From UBA9732 sp963621975 (GTDB taxonomy: Bacteria; Spirochaetota; Spirochaetia; Sphaerochaetales; Sphaerochaetaceae): a stretch of DNA of 64,000 nt. The notes under the pieces were generated by a model. That model was not told where the DNA came from. It made no database searches and saw only the letters and a program-made list of their open reading frames with translations. Below, in pieces: positions 42,853-50,892 of the stretch. The position numbers and the translations under genes were made by a program. The number at the start of each line of letters is the position of its first letter. Within the stretch, counting starts at the first letter, position 1. The stretch covers positions 1 through 64,000 of the forward strand of contig CAVFGI010000003.1 in assembly GCA_963621975.1 (NCBI GenBank). The letters run 5' to 3'.

Positions 42853-43956
42853 TCACTTTTCCCCTACATAAATACGTTCTTCTGTCTCTTTATTAAACAG
42901 GAACATCTTATTTGGCTTAATATTGAACTTAACAACTTGGCTGTCTGGAGCTATGTGATTATCGGCATCAATGATGGCTCTCAATGAAGAGGTCATAGAC
43001 GCTTCATTTGAACCAACAACACTCACATCTCGGCCCATAACCTCAATAGAATTAAGTTTACAGGTAAATGCACCATCATGGCTTAAAACAAAACCTTCTG
43101 GCCTAATTCCAACGTAAACCTCTTGATCTGGGACATTGTTTGCATTTCCAATGGCTTCATTTCCAAGGTAAACCTTTCCATCTTTAACCTTTCCATCAAA
43201 AACGTTGATTGGCGGAGTACCAAGGAATTTAGCAACAAACAGGTTAGCTGGACTATTGTAAACATCTTGAGGCTTACCAATCTGCTGAATGATTCCAAGT
43301 TTCATAACAACAATCATGTCAGATATACTCATGGCTTCTTCTTGGTCATGTGTAACAAAAACAGTTGTAATGTTTGTTGCTCTTTGAATTCTTCTAATCT
43401 CTTCTCTTGTTTGAAGTCTAAGCCTTGCATCCAAGTTTGAAAGAGGTTCATCTAAGAGAAGAACTTTTGGCATTTTAACCAAGGCTCTAGCAATAGCTAC
43501 ACGTTGCTGCTGACCACCAGAAAGCTCACTTGGTTTTCTTTCCATGAGCTCGTCAATTTGAACAATTTTGGCAACTTCTTCTGCACGTTTGAGCATCTCT
43601 TCCTTGGGAAGCTTATCTGCACCTTTAAGATTCTGAAGAGGGAAAAGGATATTTTGTTTAACAGTCATGTGTGGATACAGAGCATAGTTCTGGAAAACAA
43701 GACCAACGCCTCTGTTTTCTGGTGGAAGTTGTGTTACATCATCCTTTCCAAAGAAAATCTGCCCACTTGATGGCTTTTGTAAGCCACAAATCATGTACAG
43801 CGTAGTGCTCTTTCCGCAGCCAGATGGACCAAGGAGTCCAACAAGCTTTCCATCTGGAATTGTGAATGTAAAGTCATTAACAGCAACAACCTCTTCTCCA
43901 CTGTTCTTGTTCCTACTTGGGAAAATCTTAGTTAAATTCTTAAGTTCAACAATCAT
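42853..43956 (-). CDS. ABC importer ATPase, UgpC/MsmK-like
   Basis: A 367-residue ATPase of the carbohydrate-uptake-1 family. Walker A is GPSGCGKST (about 43-51), the Q-loop is VFQNYALYPHMTV, the signature is LSGGQQQR, Walker B is LLLDEPLSNLDA, and the H-loop is VTHDQEEAM. A C-terminal regulatory/OB (TOBE) domain occupies about residues 240-367. Some genomes share one such ATPase among several importers, but here it is encoded first in its own operon. AAGGAAATAG precedes the ATG. Confidence 0.93.
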   Translation of the reverse strand: MIVELKNLTKIFPSRNKNSGEEVVAVNDFTFTIPDGKLVGLLGPSGCGKSTTLYMICGLQKPSSGQIFFGKDDVTQLPPENRGVGLVFQNYALYPHMTVKQNILFPLQNLKGADKLPKEEMLKRAEEVAKIVQIDELMERKPSELSGGQQQRVAIARALVKMPKVLLLDEPLSNLDARLRLQTREEIRRIQRATNITTVFVTHDQEEAMSISDMIVVMKLGIIQQIGKPQDVYNSPANLFVAKFLGTPPINVFDGKVKDGKVYLGNEAIGNANNVPDQEVYVGIRPEGFVLSHDGAFTCKLNSIEVMGRDVSVVGSNEASMTSSLRAIIDADNHIAPDSQVVKFNIKPNKMFLFNKETEERIYVGEK

Positions 43957-43973
43957 ATCTATTTCCTTTTTAT

Positions 43974-44738
43974 TTAAAAGTAACTCAATTTACTAGCTTT
44001 CTCTGCTGCAGCCTTTTTCTTTGCATCAATAAGTTCTTCTTCGCTGTTGTAAATCATTTGGCTTGCGAAATCCACTACTACAGTATCAGATAATAGGTCA
44101 TGAATCAAAGAATTCTTTTTGGTTGCAAAAAAGAGAATCAATTGCAAAAGTAAAATAAGACCAATGATAATTGTACCCATTAGCCCTATAGAATTAAATA
44201 AAATCATTATGATAATTAAGACAGGAACCATTGTTTCAATGGCAAACTTTCCAAGAAAGGTTCTGATAAACAGGCTAATATTGTTTATTTTTACTCCGTT
44301 AGTTCTCATTACTGCAATTCCAAAAATCTTCTTTCCCAAGGTCTGTCCGTTTTTGAAAATTATCGGGATGATGAAATCAAGGACAAAATAAGCTAGGAAG
44401 ATGGAAAGAGATGTAATGAGTTGCATTAAATCAACCATCATGTTGTAGGCATACATGGCTTCCATGTCATAAAACAAAGCATCCCGTGCAGACATGTACG
44501 AGTCTTGCTCCGTTTTGCTTAGTTCGTTGAATTCTGCTTTCGTATACTCGAATGACGTCCCGTAACTCTGTTCATAAAAAGTTAGCTTGTTGGTATAGGT
44601 AGCGCTGTATGAGTCATAGTGAGTTATAGTTGAAAGCAAAAAAGCAAAACCAATTGCCAGTATTCCAAAGAGAATAAAATCAAACAAGAAAGCCGATGCC
44701 CTTTTCCAGATGCTTGCTTTTTGCAAATCAAAAATCAT
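43974..44738 (-). CDS. RDD family membrane protein
   Basis: A 254-residue protein with about four to five membrane segments. It carries RDD-type phrases: KRASAFLFDFILFGIL (Arg and Asp of the motif), then GQTLGKKIFGIAVMRTNG, then HDLLSDTVVVD. Between the first two helices is an unusual polar loop of about 75 residues. RDD proteins are diverse; some act in cation exchange or membrane assembly. ATG 44738 is favoured, though the ribosome site is weak. It lies 17 bp upstream of the ABC ATPase and may be the first gene of that operon. Confidence 0.8.
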   Translation of the reverse strand: MIFDLQKASIWKRASAFLFDFILFGILAIGFAFLLSTITHYDSYSATYTNKLTFYEQSYGTSFEYTKAEFNELSKTEQDSYMSARDALFYDMEAMYAYNMMVDLMQLITSLSIFLAYFVLDFIIPIIFKNGQTLGKKIFGIAVMRTNGVKINNISLFIRTFLGKFAIETMVPVLIIIMILFNSIGLMGTIIIGLILLLQLILFFATKKNSLIHDLLSDTVVVDFASQMIYNSEEELIDAKKKAAAEKASKLSYF

Positions 44739-44810
44739 ACTAGTTGTCCAAACCAATGCCTTTCTATTCTATACCATTTTACAACCAGTTAGCAATTAGA
44801 TTGTTAGGCT

Positions 44811-44857
44811 AAAAAGATTGGGAGTGCCCCTCATCAACGATGGGTGGGACACTCCCC
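44811..44857 (-). terminator. Intrinsic terminator after the DUF5655-like gene
   Basis: On the minus strand GGGGAGTG..CCCATC / GATGAGGGGCACTCCC forms a long stem followed by AATCTTTTT. It lies 30-75 bp past the stop at 44887 and just before the RDD gene. Confidence 0.75.
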
Positions 44858-44886
44858 GGAAAAGAAAAAAAGGTTTTATTGGAGTT

Positions 44887-45276
44887 CTATACTCTTCTCA
44901 AATAATTGAGCTTTGAGTATTCATACGATTGACGAATCCAGCTCTTTAGTTCCGAATCAATATCGTTACTAGACTGGATTGAGACATGATAGACATAAGA
45001 ACCATTTGGAAGTGGTTGAAGGGTTCGTTCAATTCTACCATTAGAAATTCTTTTTTTATTAGTGAAGGTCAAAGTAAAGAGTGCAGGCTTTGAGGTTTCA
45101 GAAGGAAGTGCAACATAAGCAAAGCCCACTGATGTTCTGAAGGCTATAACCGAATCTTGCACAGCTATTTTTGCTTCTGGACAAAACTCTCCTATATATG
45201 TCTTCAAGTTCTCAAATGCTTCTAAAGACACTGGATTATTATCAAAAAAAGCCTGTGCCTTATCTTCGCCTGACAT
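44887..45276 (-). CDS. DUF5655-like small protein
   Basis: A 129-residue soluble protein (start MSGEDKAQAFF). The pattern fits DUF5655: an N-terminal helix region, a central strand phrase VIAFRTSVGFAYVALP, then HVSIQSSNDIDSELKSWIRQSYEYSK at the C-terminus. The family has no established function and often occurs as a stand-alone gene. ATG 45276 is chosen because GGAGG lies about 8 nt upstream and because a consensus promoter (45335-45363) lies inside the only possible upstream extension. It is monocistronic with its own terminator. Confidence 0.65.
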   Translation of the reverse strand: MSGEDKAQAFFDNNPVSLEAFENLKTYIGEFCPEAKIAVQDSVIAFRTSVGFAYVALPSETSKPALFTLTFTNKKRISNGRIERTLQPLPNGSYVYHVSIQSSNDIDSELKSWIRQSYEYSKLNYLRRV

Positions 45277-45334
45277 CCTTTTTTCCTCCATAAAAAATGT
45301 TCGCACGCAGTCTTCTTTTAGACTTTGTAATTGG

Positions 45335-45363
45335 ATTATAAGGGGCGTATTTAAATTTGTCAA
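45335..45363 (-). promoter_or_regulatory. Consensus sigma-70 promoter of the DUF5655-like gene
   Basis: TTGACA (45363-45358), exactly 17 bp, TATAAT (45340-45335): a perfect match to the vegetative consensus on the minus strand. From 45364 to about 45560 the sequence is AT-rich and I see no gene in it. Confidence 0.85.
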
Positions 45364-45576
45364 TTCCTTATATTGCAAAAAGTTACGAGTTTTTTCAGTC
45401 ATATATTTTCTATATAACTTTGCTAGTAGAATCCAATAAAAACATACAAAAAACTATTTGCCTTTTTATAGATTTATATAGGTTTCAATATTTGCACTTT
45501 TCCCCTTTTTTCCTCTATGCCACTTACATCAAAGAACTCGCTTTTCTTTTTTTTACTTCATATGTATTATTTAGAC

Positions 45577-45594
45577 GTGGACATAGGTGTCCAC
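45577..45594 (+). promoter_or_regulatory. Hairpin/palindrome before the thioredoxin ribosome site
   Basis: GTGGACA-TAGG-TGTCCAC is a perfect 7-bp inverted repeat ending 2 nt before AAGGAG. It lies just downstream of a TATTAT -10 candidate (45565-45570). It could be an operator at the transcription start or an RNA hairpin limiting translation. Confidence 0.5.
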
Positions 45595-45607
45595 CAAGGA
45601 GAAAAAT

Positions 45608-45931
45608 ATGAGTGAAGTGATTCTCAACGCAAATACTTTTGAAAATGAAGTGCTGAATTGTGATAAGCCGGTCTTGGTAGACTTTTGGGCAACATGGTGT
45701 GGACCTTGCAAAATGATTGCCCCTTTAATTTCACAGCTTGCTGAAAAATATGAAGGAAAGATTAAAGTATGTAAGGCCAATGTTGATGAGAACGCAGAGC
45801 TTGCCACCTCTTATGGTGTAAGTAGCATTCCTACCCTTCTTATTTTTAAAAATGGTGAAGTTGTTGCACAAAGAATTGGTGCAGCTAGTATGCCAGTTCT
45901 AGAAGCTTTCATTGAAGATAATCTCGTTTAA
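45608..45931 (+). CDS. trxA: Thioredoxin
   Basis: A 107-residue thiol-disulfide reductant, normal thioredoxin length, cytoplasmic. The active site is WATWCGPCKMIAP (Cys pair near residues 31 and 34), with the cis-Pro loop SIPTLLIFKNGEVV. ATG 45608 has AAGGAG 9 nt upstream; a GTG at 45587 lies within the hairpin and is rejected. It is followed 1 bp later by an ABC exporter pair, hinting at a joint redox or stress role. Confidence 0.96.
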   Translation: MSEVILNANTFENEVLNCDKPVLVDFWATWCGPCKMIAPLISQLAEKYEGKIKVCKANVDENAELATSYGVSSIPTLLIFKNGEVVAQRIGAASMPVLEAFIEDNLV

Positions 45932-45932
45932 T

Positions 45933-47687
45933 ATGAAAAATCTTTTTGTCTATTTAAAGAGATATAAGAAAGAAAGCATTCTTGCGCCACTTTTTAAACT
46001 CCTAGAAGCATTATTTGATTTACTTGTACCAATTGTTGTAGCTCGGATGATAAATACCAACGCAATCTCAGATAAAAACCAAATTTTTATCTGCTTTGGG
46101 ACCTTGATTCTTATGGCCTTAATTGGTCTTGCCTGTAGTACTGTAGCTCAATTTTACTCGGCAAAAGCAAGTACAAGCATAGCTGGGGACTTACGACAAG
46201 AACTATTTGACCACATCCAAAAGTTTTCCTATTCCAACTTAGACAATTTGGGTAGCGATACACTTATCACTCGTCTTACTGCCGATATAAATCAAGTACA
46301 AACAGGAATAAACATGGGATTAAGGCTTCTTTTGAGAAGCCCTTTTATTGTTTTTGGAGCTATGGTGATGGCCTTTACCATTGATGTTAAATGCGCCATC
46401 ATTTTTGCAATTACAATTCCAATTCTTCTTGTGGTAACTCTTTTCATCATGAAGGTCAGTATCCCCTTGTTTGGCAAAGCACAAACAAGTTTGGATAAAG
46501 TTACAGAACAAACCCGTGAAAACTTAACAGGAGTTAGAGTAATAAGGGCCTTTTGCAGAGAGGAACAAAGCATAGAAGATTTTGATAAAAGTAATGATGC
46601 ACTAACACGCTTAAATTTGTTTGTTGGTCGTATTTCAGCAATGCTTAACCCATTAACATACGTTCTTATCAATATTGCAACAATCATTCTAATCAAACAG
46701 GCTGCAATTAGAGTAAACCTTGGAAATCTTCAGCAGGGAGATGTTGTTGCTCTTTACAACTATATGCTTCAGATTGTTGTTGAGCTCATTAAACTAGCTT
46801 CTTTAACTATTACCCTAAACAAATCCTTGGCATGCTCAAAACGTGTTTTTTCAATTCTAGAAGTCCAACCAAGCATGGAATATGTGCAAGAACAACTAGA
46901 TTCAAAAGACTCTTTGAATGAAGGCTCTATGCCAGCCGTAGAATTCAAAGATGTAAGTTTTACCTACTCAGGCGCAGGGGCTCCAAGTTTAAGTCACATC
47001 TCTTTCTCAGCAAACAGAGGACAAACTGTAGGCATTATTGGAGGAACTGGTAGCGGAAAAACTACGTTGGTAAACCTTATTCCCAGATTTTATGATGCAA
47101 CAACGGGTAACATTCTTTTAAATGGTCATAATGTAAAAGACATAGAAAAGAATAAAATCTGTGATTTAGTTGCGGTTGTTCCACAAAAAGCAGTCTTATT
47201 TCGTGGTTCAATTAGAGACAATCTTAAGTGGGGAAATGAAAAAGCTACAGAGGAAGATCTTTGGCAAGCACTAAACATTGCCCAAGCAAAGGAGATTGTA
47301 GAGAAAAAGGAAGGACAACTTGATTTTGAACTAGAACAAGGAGGGAAAAACCTTTCAGGAGGGCAAAAACAACGCCTTACTATAGCAAGAGCCTTAGTGA
47401 AAAAATCGGGTATTTTAATTTTGGATGATTCCTCTAGTGCTCTTGATTTTGCAACCGATGCTGCATTAAGAAAAGCTCTTGCAACCTTAGAAGGGACTAC
47501 CACTTTCTTAGTCTCTCAACGAATTGCTTGTGTTCGTTCTGCTAATCTGATCTTGGTTTTAGACAACGGCACTCTTGCTGGTATTGGAACTCATGATTCC
47601 CTTATGAATGACTGCAAAGTCTATCAGGAAATCTACTATTCACAGTTCCCAGAAGAGCGGCAATCCTCTTTGGGGGTACAGAAATGA
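45933..47687 (+). CDS. Heterodimeric ABC exporter subunit with degenerate ATP site
   Basis: A 584-residue half-transporter: six membrane helices (about 1-300), then an ATPase domain. Walker A is GGTGSGKTT and the signature NLSGGQKQR is intact. Walker B, LILDDSSSALD, has Asp where the catalytic Glu belongs, and the H-loop reads VSQRIA with Gln for His. This is the TM287/BmrC-like partner whose own site is non-hydrolysing. ATG 45933 lies 1 bp after trxA. The last 4 bases overlap the partner gene. Substrate unknown; drugs or lipids are typical. Confidence 0.92.
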   Translation: MKNLFVYLKRYKKESILAPLFKLLEALFDLLVPIVVARMINTNAISDKNQIFICFGTLILMALIGLACSTVAQFYSAKASTSIAGDLRQELFDHIQKFSYSNLDNLGSDTLITRLTADINQVQTGINMGLRLLLRSPFIVFGAMVMAFTIDVKCAIIFAITIPILLVVTLFIMKVSIPLFGKAQTSLDKVTEQTRENLTGVRVIRAFCREEQSIEDFDKSNDALTRLNLFVGRISAMLNPLTYVLINIATIILIKQAAIRVNLGNLQQGDVVALYNYMLQIVVELIKLASLTITLNKSLACSKRVFSILEVQPSMEYVQEQLDSKDSLNEGSMPAVEFKDVSFTYSGAGAPSLSHISFSANRGQTVGIIGGTGSGKTTLVNLIPRFYDATTGNILLNGHNVKDIEKNKICDLVAVVPQKAVLFRGSIRDNLKWGNEKATEEDLWQALNIAQAKEIVEKKEGQLDFELEQGGKNLSGGQKQRLTIARALVKKSGILILDDSSSALDFATDAALRKALATLEGTTTFLVSQRIACVRSANLILVLDNGTLAGIGTHDSLMNDCKVYQEIYYSQFPEERQSSLGVQK

Positions 47688-49411
47688 AAAATCGTAGTGC
47701 TATTTTTAGGCTCTCTCCATATATTGCAAAGTACTGGCCAGCCTTAATTTTGAGCATAATTTTTGCTGCAAAAAGTGTAATTTTACAGTTATACGCTCCA
47801 ATTCTCTTTGGAGATGCAATAGACCAAATCATTGGGCAAAGCAATGTTCAGTTCAGTCCATTGTTTGTTTATCTTAATCAAATAATGATTGTCATTGCCT
47901 TGGCAGCTCTTTGTACCTGGTTGATGAATTTGTTAAACAATCACATTACTTTTAAAATTGTCCAAGATATTCGTTCCAAATCTATTAGAAAACTTCAAAA
48001 GCTTCCACTTTCCTACCTTGATGCTCACAGCACCGGAGACATTGTAAGCCGAATCATTGCAGATGCTGACGTCATCTCTGATGGCCTACTTTTAGGATTT
48101 ACCCAAATTTTTTCGGGTGTTATCACAATTATTGCGACATTGTTTTTCATGTTTTCAAAGAATGTAAAAGTTTCTCTTTTGGTAGTTATTCTTACCCCAT
48201 TAAGTTTCTTGGTTGCTCGTTTTATTTCTCAACGTTCATTCTCAATGTTTAAAAAACAAAGTGAACTTAGAGGACAGCAAACTGCTCTTATTGATGAATT
48301 AATAGGGAATCAAAAAGTTGTAAAAGCCTTTGGATATGAAGACAAGGCCTCTGCAAGATTTAAGAGCGTTAATGAGAATTTAGTACACTACAGTAAACAC
48401 GCCATCTTCTACAGTAGCATGACAAATCCTTCAACTCGGTTCGTAAACAGCTTAGTTTATGCAGGAGTTGCACTTCTTGGTGTTTTGCTAATTCCTAGTG
48501 GGAGCCTAACCGTTGGAGGACTTTCTGTTCTTCTAGCCTATGCAAACCAATACATGAAACCCTTTAATGATATAAGCTCCGTTGTTACAGAGCTCCAAAA
48601 CGCTCTAGCTTGTGCAACCCGTGTTTTCTCTTTACTGGACGAACCAGAAGAAACACCTGATCCAAAAGTAAAGTTGCCAAAAGCCAAAGGAAATGTAGAA
48701 ATCAAAGATGTTGCATTCTGTTATGAAGAAGACCGTCCTCTTATTGAAGATTTTAATCTAAAAGTTCAGCCAGGCATGAGAATTGCCATTGTTGGACCAA
48801 CCGGTTGCGGGAAAACCACTTTAATCAATCTTCTTATGCGATTTTATGATGTCAATAAAGGAACAATAAGTATAGACGGAAAACCAATAAATCAAGTTTC
48901 ACGTCACAGTCTGCGACGCAACTATGGCATGGTTCTTCAAGAAACCTGGCTCCAACATGCCTCTGTTAGAGATAACATTTGTTTTGGAAATCCTAAGGCA
49001 ACAGAAGAAGAAATTATCAATGCCGCAAAAGCATCCCATTGCTGGGAATTCATTCAACGCCTTCCAAATGGTCTTGATACAATTCTCACAGATGGAAGCC
49101 TCAGTCAAGGCCAAAAGCAGTTGCTTTGCATAGCACGTGTTATGCTAAAGATTCCTCCAATGCTCATTTTGGACGAAGCAACTTCCAATATAGATACCCT
49201 GACTGAACTTCAAGTACAAGAAGCTTTTGACACGTTAATGAAAGGACGCACCAGCTTTGTTGTTGCACACAGACTCTCAACAATACGCAATGCTTCCCTC
49301 ATTCTTGTAATGAAAGACGGGAAAATCATTGAACAAGGCAACCATCAAGAACTTCTTGCAAAAGGGGGCTTCTACTACACTCTCTACAATAGCCAATTCC
49401 AACGGGCTTAG
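47684..49411 (+). CDS. Heterodimeric ABC exporter subunit with canonical ATP site
   Basis: A 575-residue half-transporter: six helices, then an ATPase domain with Walker A GPTGCGKTT, Walker B LILDEATSNIDT (catalytic Glu present) and H-loop VAHRLSTI. Its signature is SLSQGQKQL instead of LSGGQ, the complementary degeneracy to its partner. One composite ATP site is therefore fully functional and the other is crippled, as in TM287/288 and BmrCD. It starts with an ATGA overlap with the upstream gene. Confidence 0.93.
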   Translation: MKNRSAIFRLSPYIAKYWPALILSIIFAAKSVILQLYAPILFGDAIDQIIGQSNVQFSPLFVYLNQIMIVIALAALCTWLMNLLNNHITFKIVQDIRSKSIRKLQKLPLSYLDAHSTGDIVSRIIADADVISDGLLLGFTQIFSGVITIIATLFFMFSKNVKVSLLVVILTPLSFLVARFISQRSFSMFKKQSELRGQQTALIDELIGNQKVVKAFGYEDKASARFKSVNENLVHYSKHAIFYSSMTNPSTRFVNSLVYAGVALLGVLLIPSGSLTVGGLSVLLAYANQYMKPFNDISSVVTELQNALACATRVFSLLDEPEETPDPKVKLPKAKGNVEIKDVAFCYEEDRPLIEDFNLKVQPGMRIAIVGPTGCGKTTLINLLMRFYDVNKGTISIDGKPINQVSRHSLRRNYGMVLQETWLQHASVRDNICFGNPKATEEEIINAAKASHCWEFIQRLPNGLDTILTDGSLSQGQKQLLCIARVMLKIPPMLILDEATSNIDTLTELQVQEAFDTLMKGRTSFVVAHRLSTIRNASLILVMKDGKIIEQGNHQELLAKGGFYYTLYNSQFQRA

Positions 49412-49447
49412 CACGTAGCCAAGCCCGGAAAGAAAAACAATTATAAA

Positions 49448-50335
49448 TTATGCGTCAAAGTTATAAGTATTCATCATGTTTCTCACTAGACCTGTCACAT
49501 TATAAATACCATAAACACAAATAATTATGCCTGTAACAACAGGTCCCATGCCCAAAGCTTCTGCCATAGCTGTCACAGTAGTAGTTAAAGCAAAATCTGC
49601 CTGTGGAATCTTTATTAGGTCTTTGAACCACTGCTCAAAAGTTACACCTTCTTCTAGTCCATATTCGTAGTACTCGTACAGTGACATAACAGAAAGAGCC
49701 ACAAGCCCAGCCCCAACAGCAATTGCAGCTGCAGCACTAATTTTCCCCCAGAAAACTAATTTGGGAACACATGCATACACAATACCTGCAACTAAAAGAA
49801 CAATAGCCCTTGTAACCAAGGTCTTTAAATCTTTATAAAAAGCCTCTTGTTGATCCAACGGAAGCCCCTTGGCGTGTATCATACCTTTTTCTGTCATGTT
49901 TTTTTCTAGCTGTTCTACTTGAGAATTCAATCTATCATATTCACTTGAGCTCAAAACACTTTGGGCTGTAGACATCACAGGTTCAGTATCAAGTGTTGCC
50001 TGCGAGACATCTACAGCATAACAAAAATCAAGATAATCCTTTCCTCCTGTCTCCATCATTGTAAGGTCCACAATCTGAGCTCCAGTCATTGGCCCGGAGC
50101 CTTTCGCAACACCATTATCAATAGAATTGCGCAAGTCCTCGTCAAGACTATCCTTAATGCAATCCATCTGAGCATCAATAACTCTAGCAACGGCTGGTTT
50201 CATTTCTTCATCAGTTATAGAACTCTTAAATGATGGAACAAAATTCATATTGCAAGCCACAATACAAACTAGCAAGATAAGACAAACCAATTGGTTAAAG
50301 ACAAATTTACTCAAACTTTTATTGTTGTAATACAT
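49448..50335 (-). CDS. Putative lipoprotein/membrane protein of unknown function
   Basis: A 295-residue protein I do not recognise. The N-terminal helix ends in a lipobox-like CIVAC (Cys28). Residues about 35-170 are polar and acidic. From about 172 there are three to four membrane helices (AIVLLVAGIVYACVP, KISAAAAIAVGAGLVALSVM, VVTGIIICVYGIYNVTG). ATG 50335 follows GGAGG, which overlaps the upstream gene's end; that gene's TAA directly abuts the ATG. It is the last of a three-gene set with a small barrel-like protein and a large lipoprotein, suggesting an envelope assembly. Confidence 0.6.
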   Translation of the reverse strand: MYYNNKSLSKFVFNQLVCLILLVCIVACNMNFVPSFKSSITDEEMKPAVARVIDAQMDCIKDSLDEDLRNSIDNGVAKGSGPMTGAQIVDLTMMETGGKDYLDFCYAVDVSQATLDTEPVMSTAQSVLSSSEYDRLNSQVEQLEKNMTEKGMIHAKGLPLDQQEAFYKDLKTLVTRAIVLLVAGIVYACVPKLVFWGKISAAAAIAVGAGLVALSVMSLYEYYEYGLEEGVTFEQWFKDLIKIPQADFALTTTVTAMAEALGMGPVVTGIIICVYGIYNVTGLVRNMMNTYNFDA

Positions 50336-50857
50336 TTAAACCTCCGCAAAAAACCATCCAAAGGACAGCCTAAACCTAAAAGTCGTGTAACAAGGAAACG
50401 TTCCTTTGATTCGTGAATACTCTTCAGAAAAAGTCCCAGACGGATCCCTAATACAAAGACTTGGTTCCAAAATAAGACCGTATCCTAAATTAAAGGTCCA
50501 ACCCACCAGCACTTCATTTAGATTTATCAGATTTTCTAAAATCTCACTTCCATTAGAAAATCCAACACTAAAAAGAGACAAGCCCATAAAAGGACCGGCA
50601 CCCCACGGATAGTAAGCAAGCATAACTCCAACTTCCAACATGTTTGCACTATTATTCATAGTGAAACCCAAAGGAAGTCTCAGCTCAAACCCATCTGGCA
50701 AGGAAAACCTAAAGTCCCCTGTAATTTGAAAACTTTCCTTGTGAAAAATTGGATCTTGGGCAGTTCCAACATCCAAGGAAAACCCTAGCTTATTGGAGCA
50801 ATATAATGCCCCAACAAGCGTGAATACTAATAAAAAACATATCAATACTCTCTTCAT
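50336..50857 (-). CDS. Small outer-membrane barrel-like protein
   Basis: A 173-residue exported protein, not assigned to a named family. Signal peptide residues 1-20 (ending GALYCS). The rest is alternating beta strands with glycine and aromatic residues (FRFSLPDGFELRLPLGFTM, ELGVMLAYYPWGAGPFMG, FRFRLSFGWFFAEV), suggesting an eight-strand barrel. ATG 50857 is used rather than TTG 50863. It is translated just before the 295-residue gene, with directly adjoining stop and start codons. Confidence 0.6.
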   Translation of the reverse strand: MKRVLICFLLVFTLVGALYCSNKLGFSLDVGTAQDPIFHKESFQITGDFRFSLPDGFELRLPLGFTMNNSANMLEVGVMLAYYPWGAGPFMGLSLFSVGFSNGSEILENLINLNEVLVGWTFNLGYGLILEPSLCIRDPSGTFSEEYSRIKGTFPCYTTFRFRLSFGWFFAEV

Positions 50858-50892
50858 AGGCAACCGTTCACCACATACATTGTTCCTATTCC

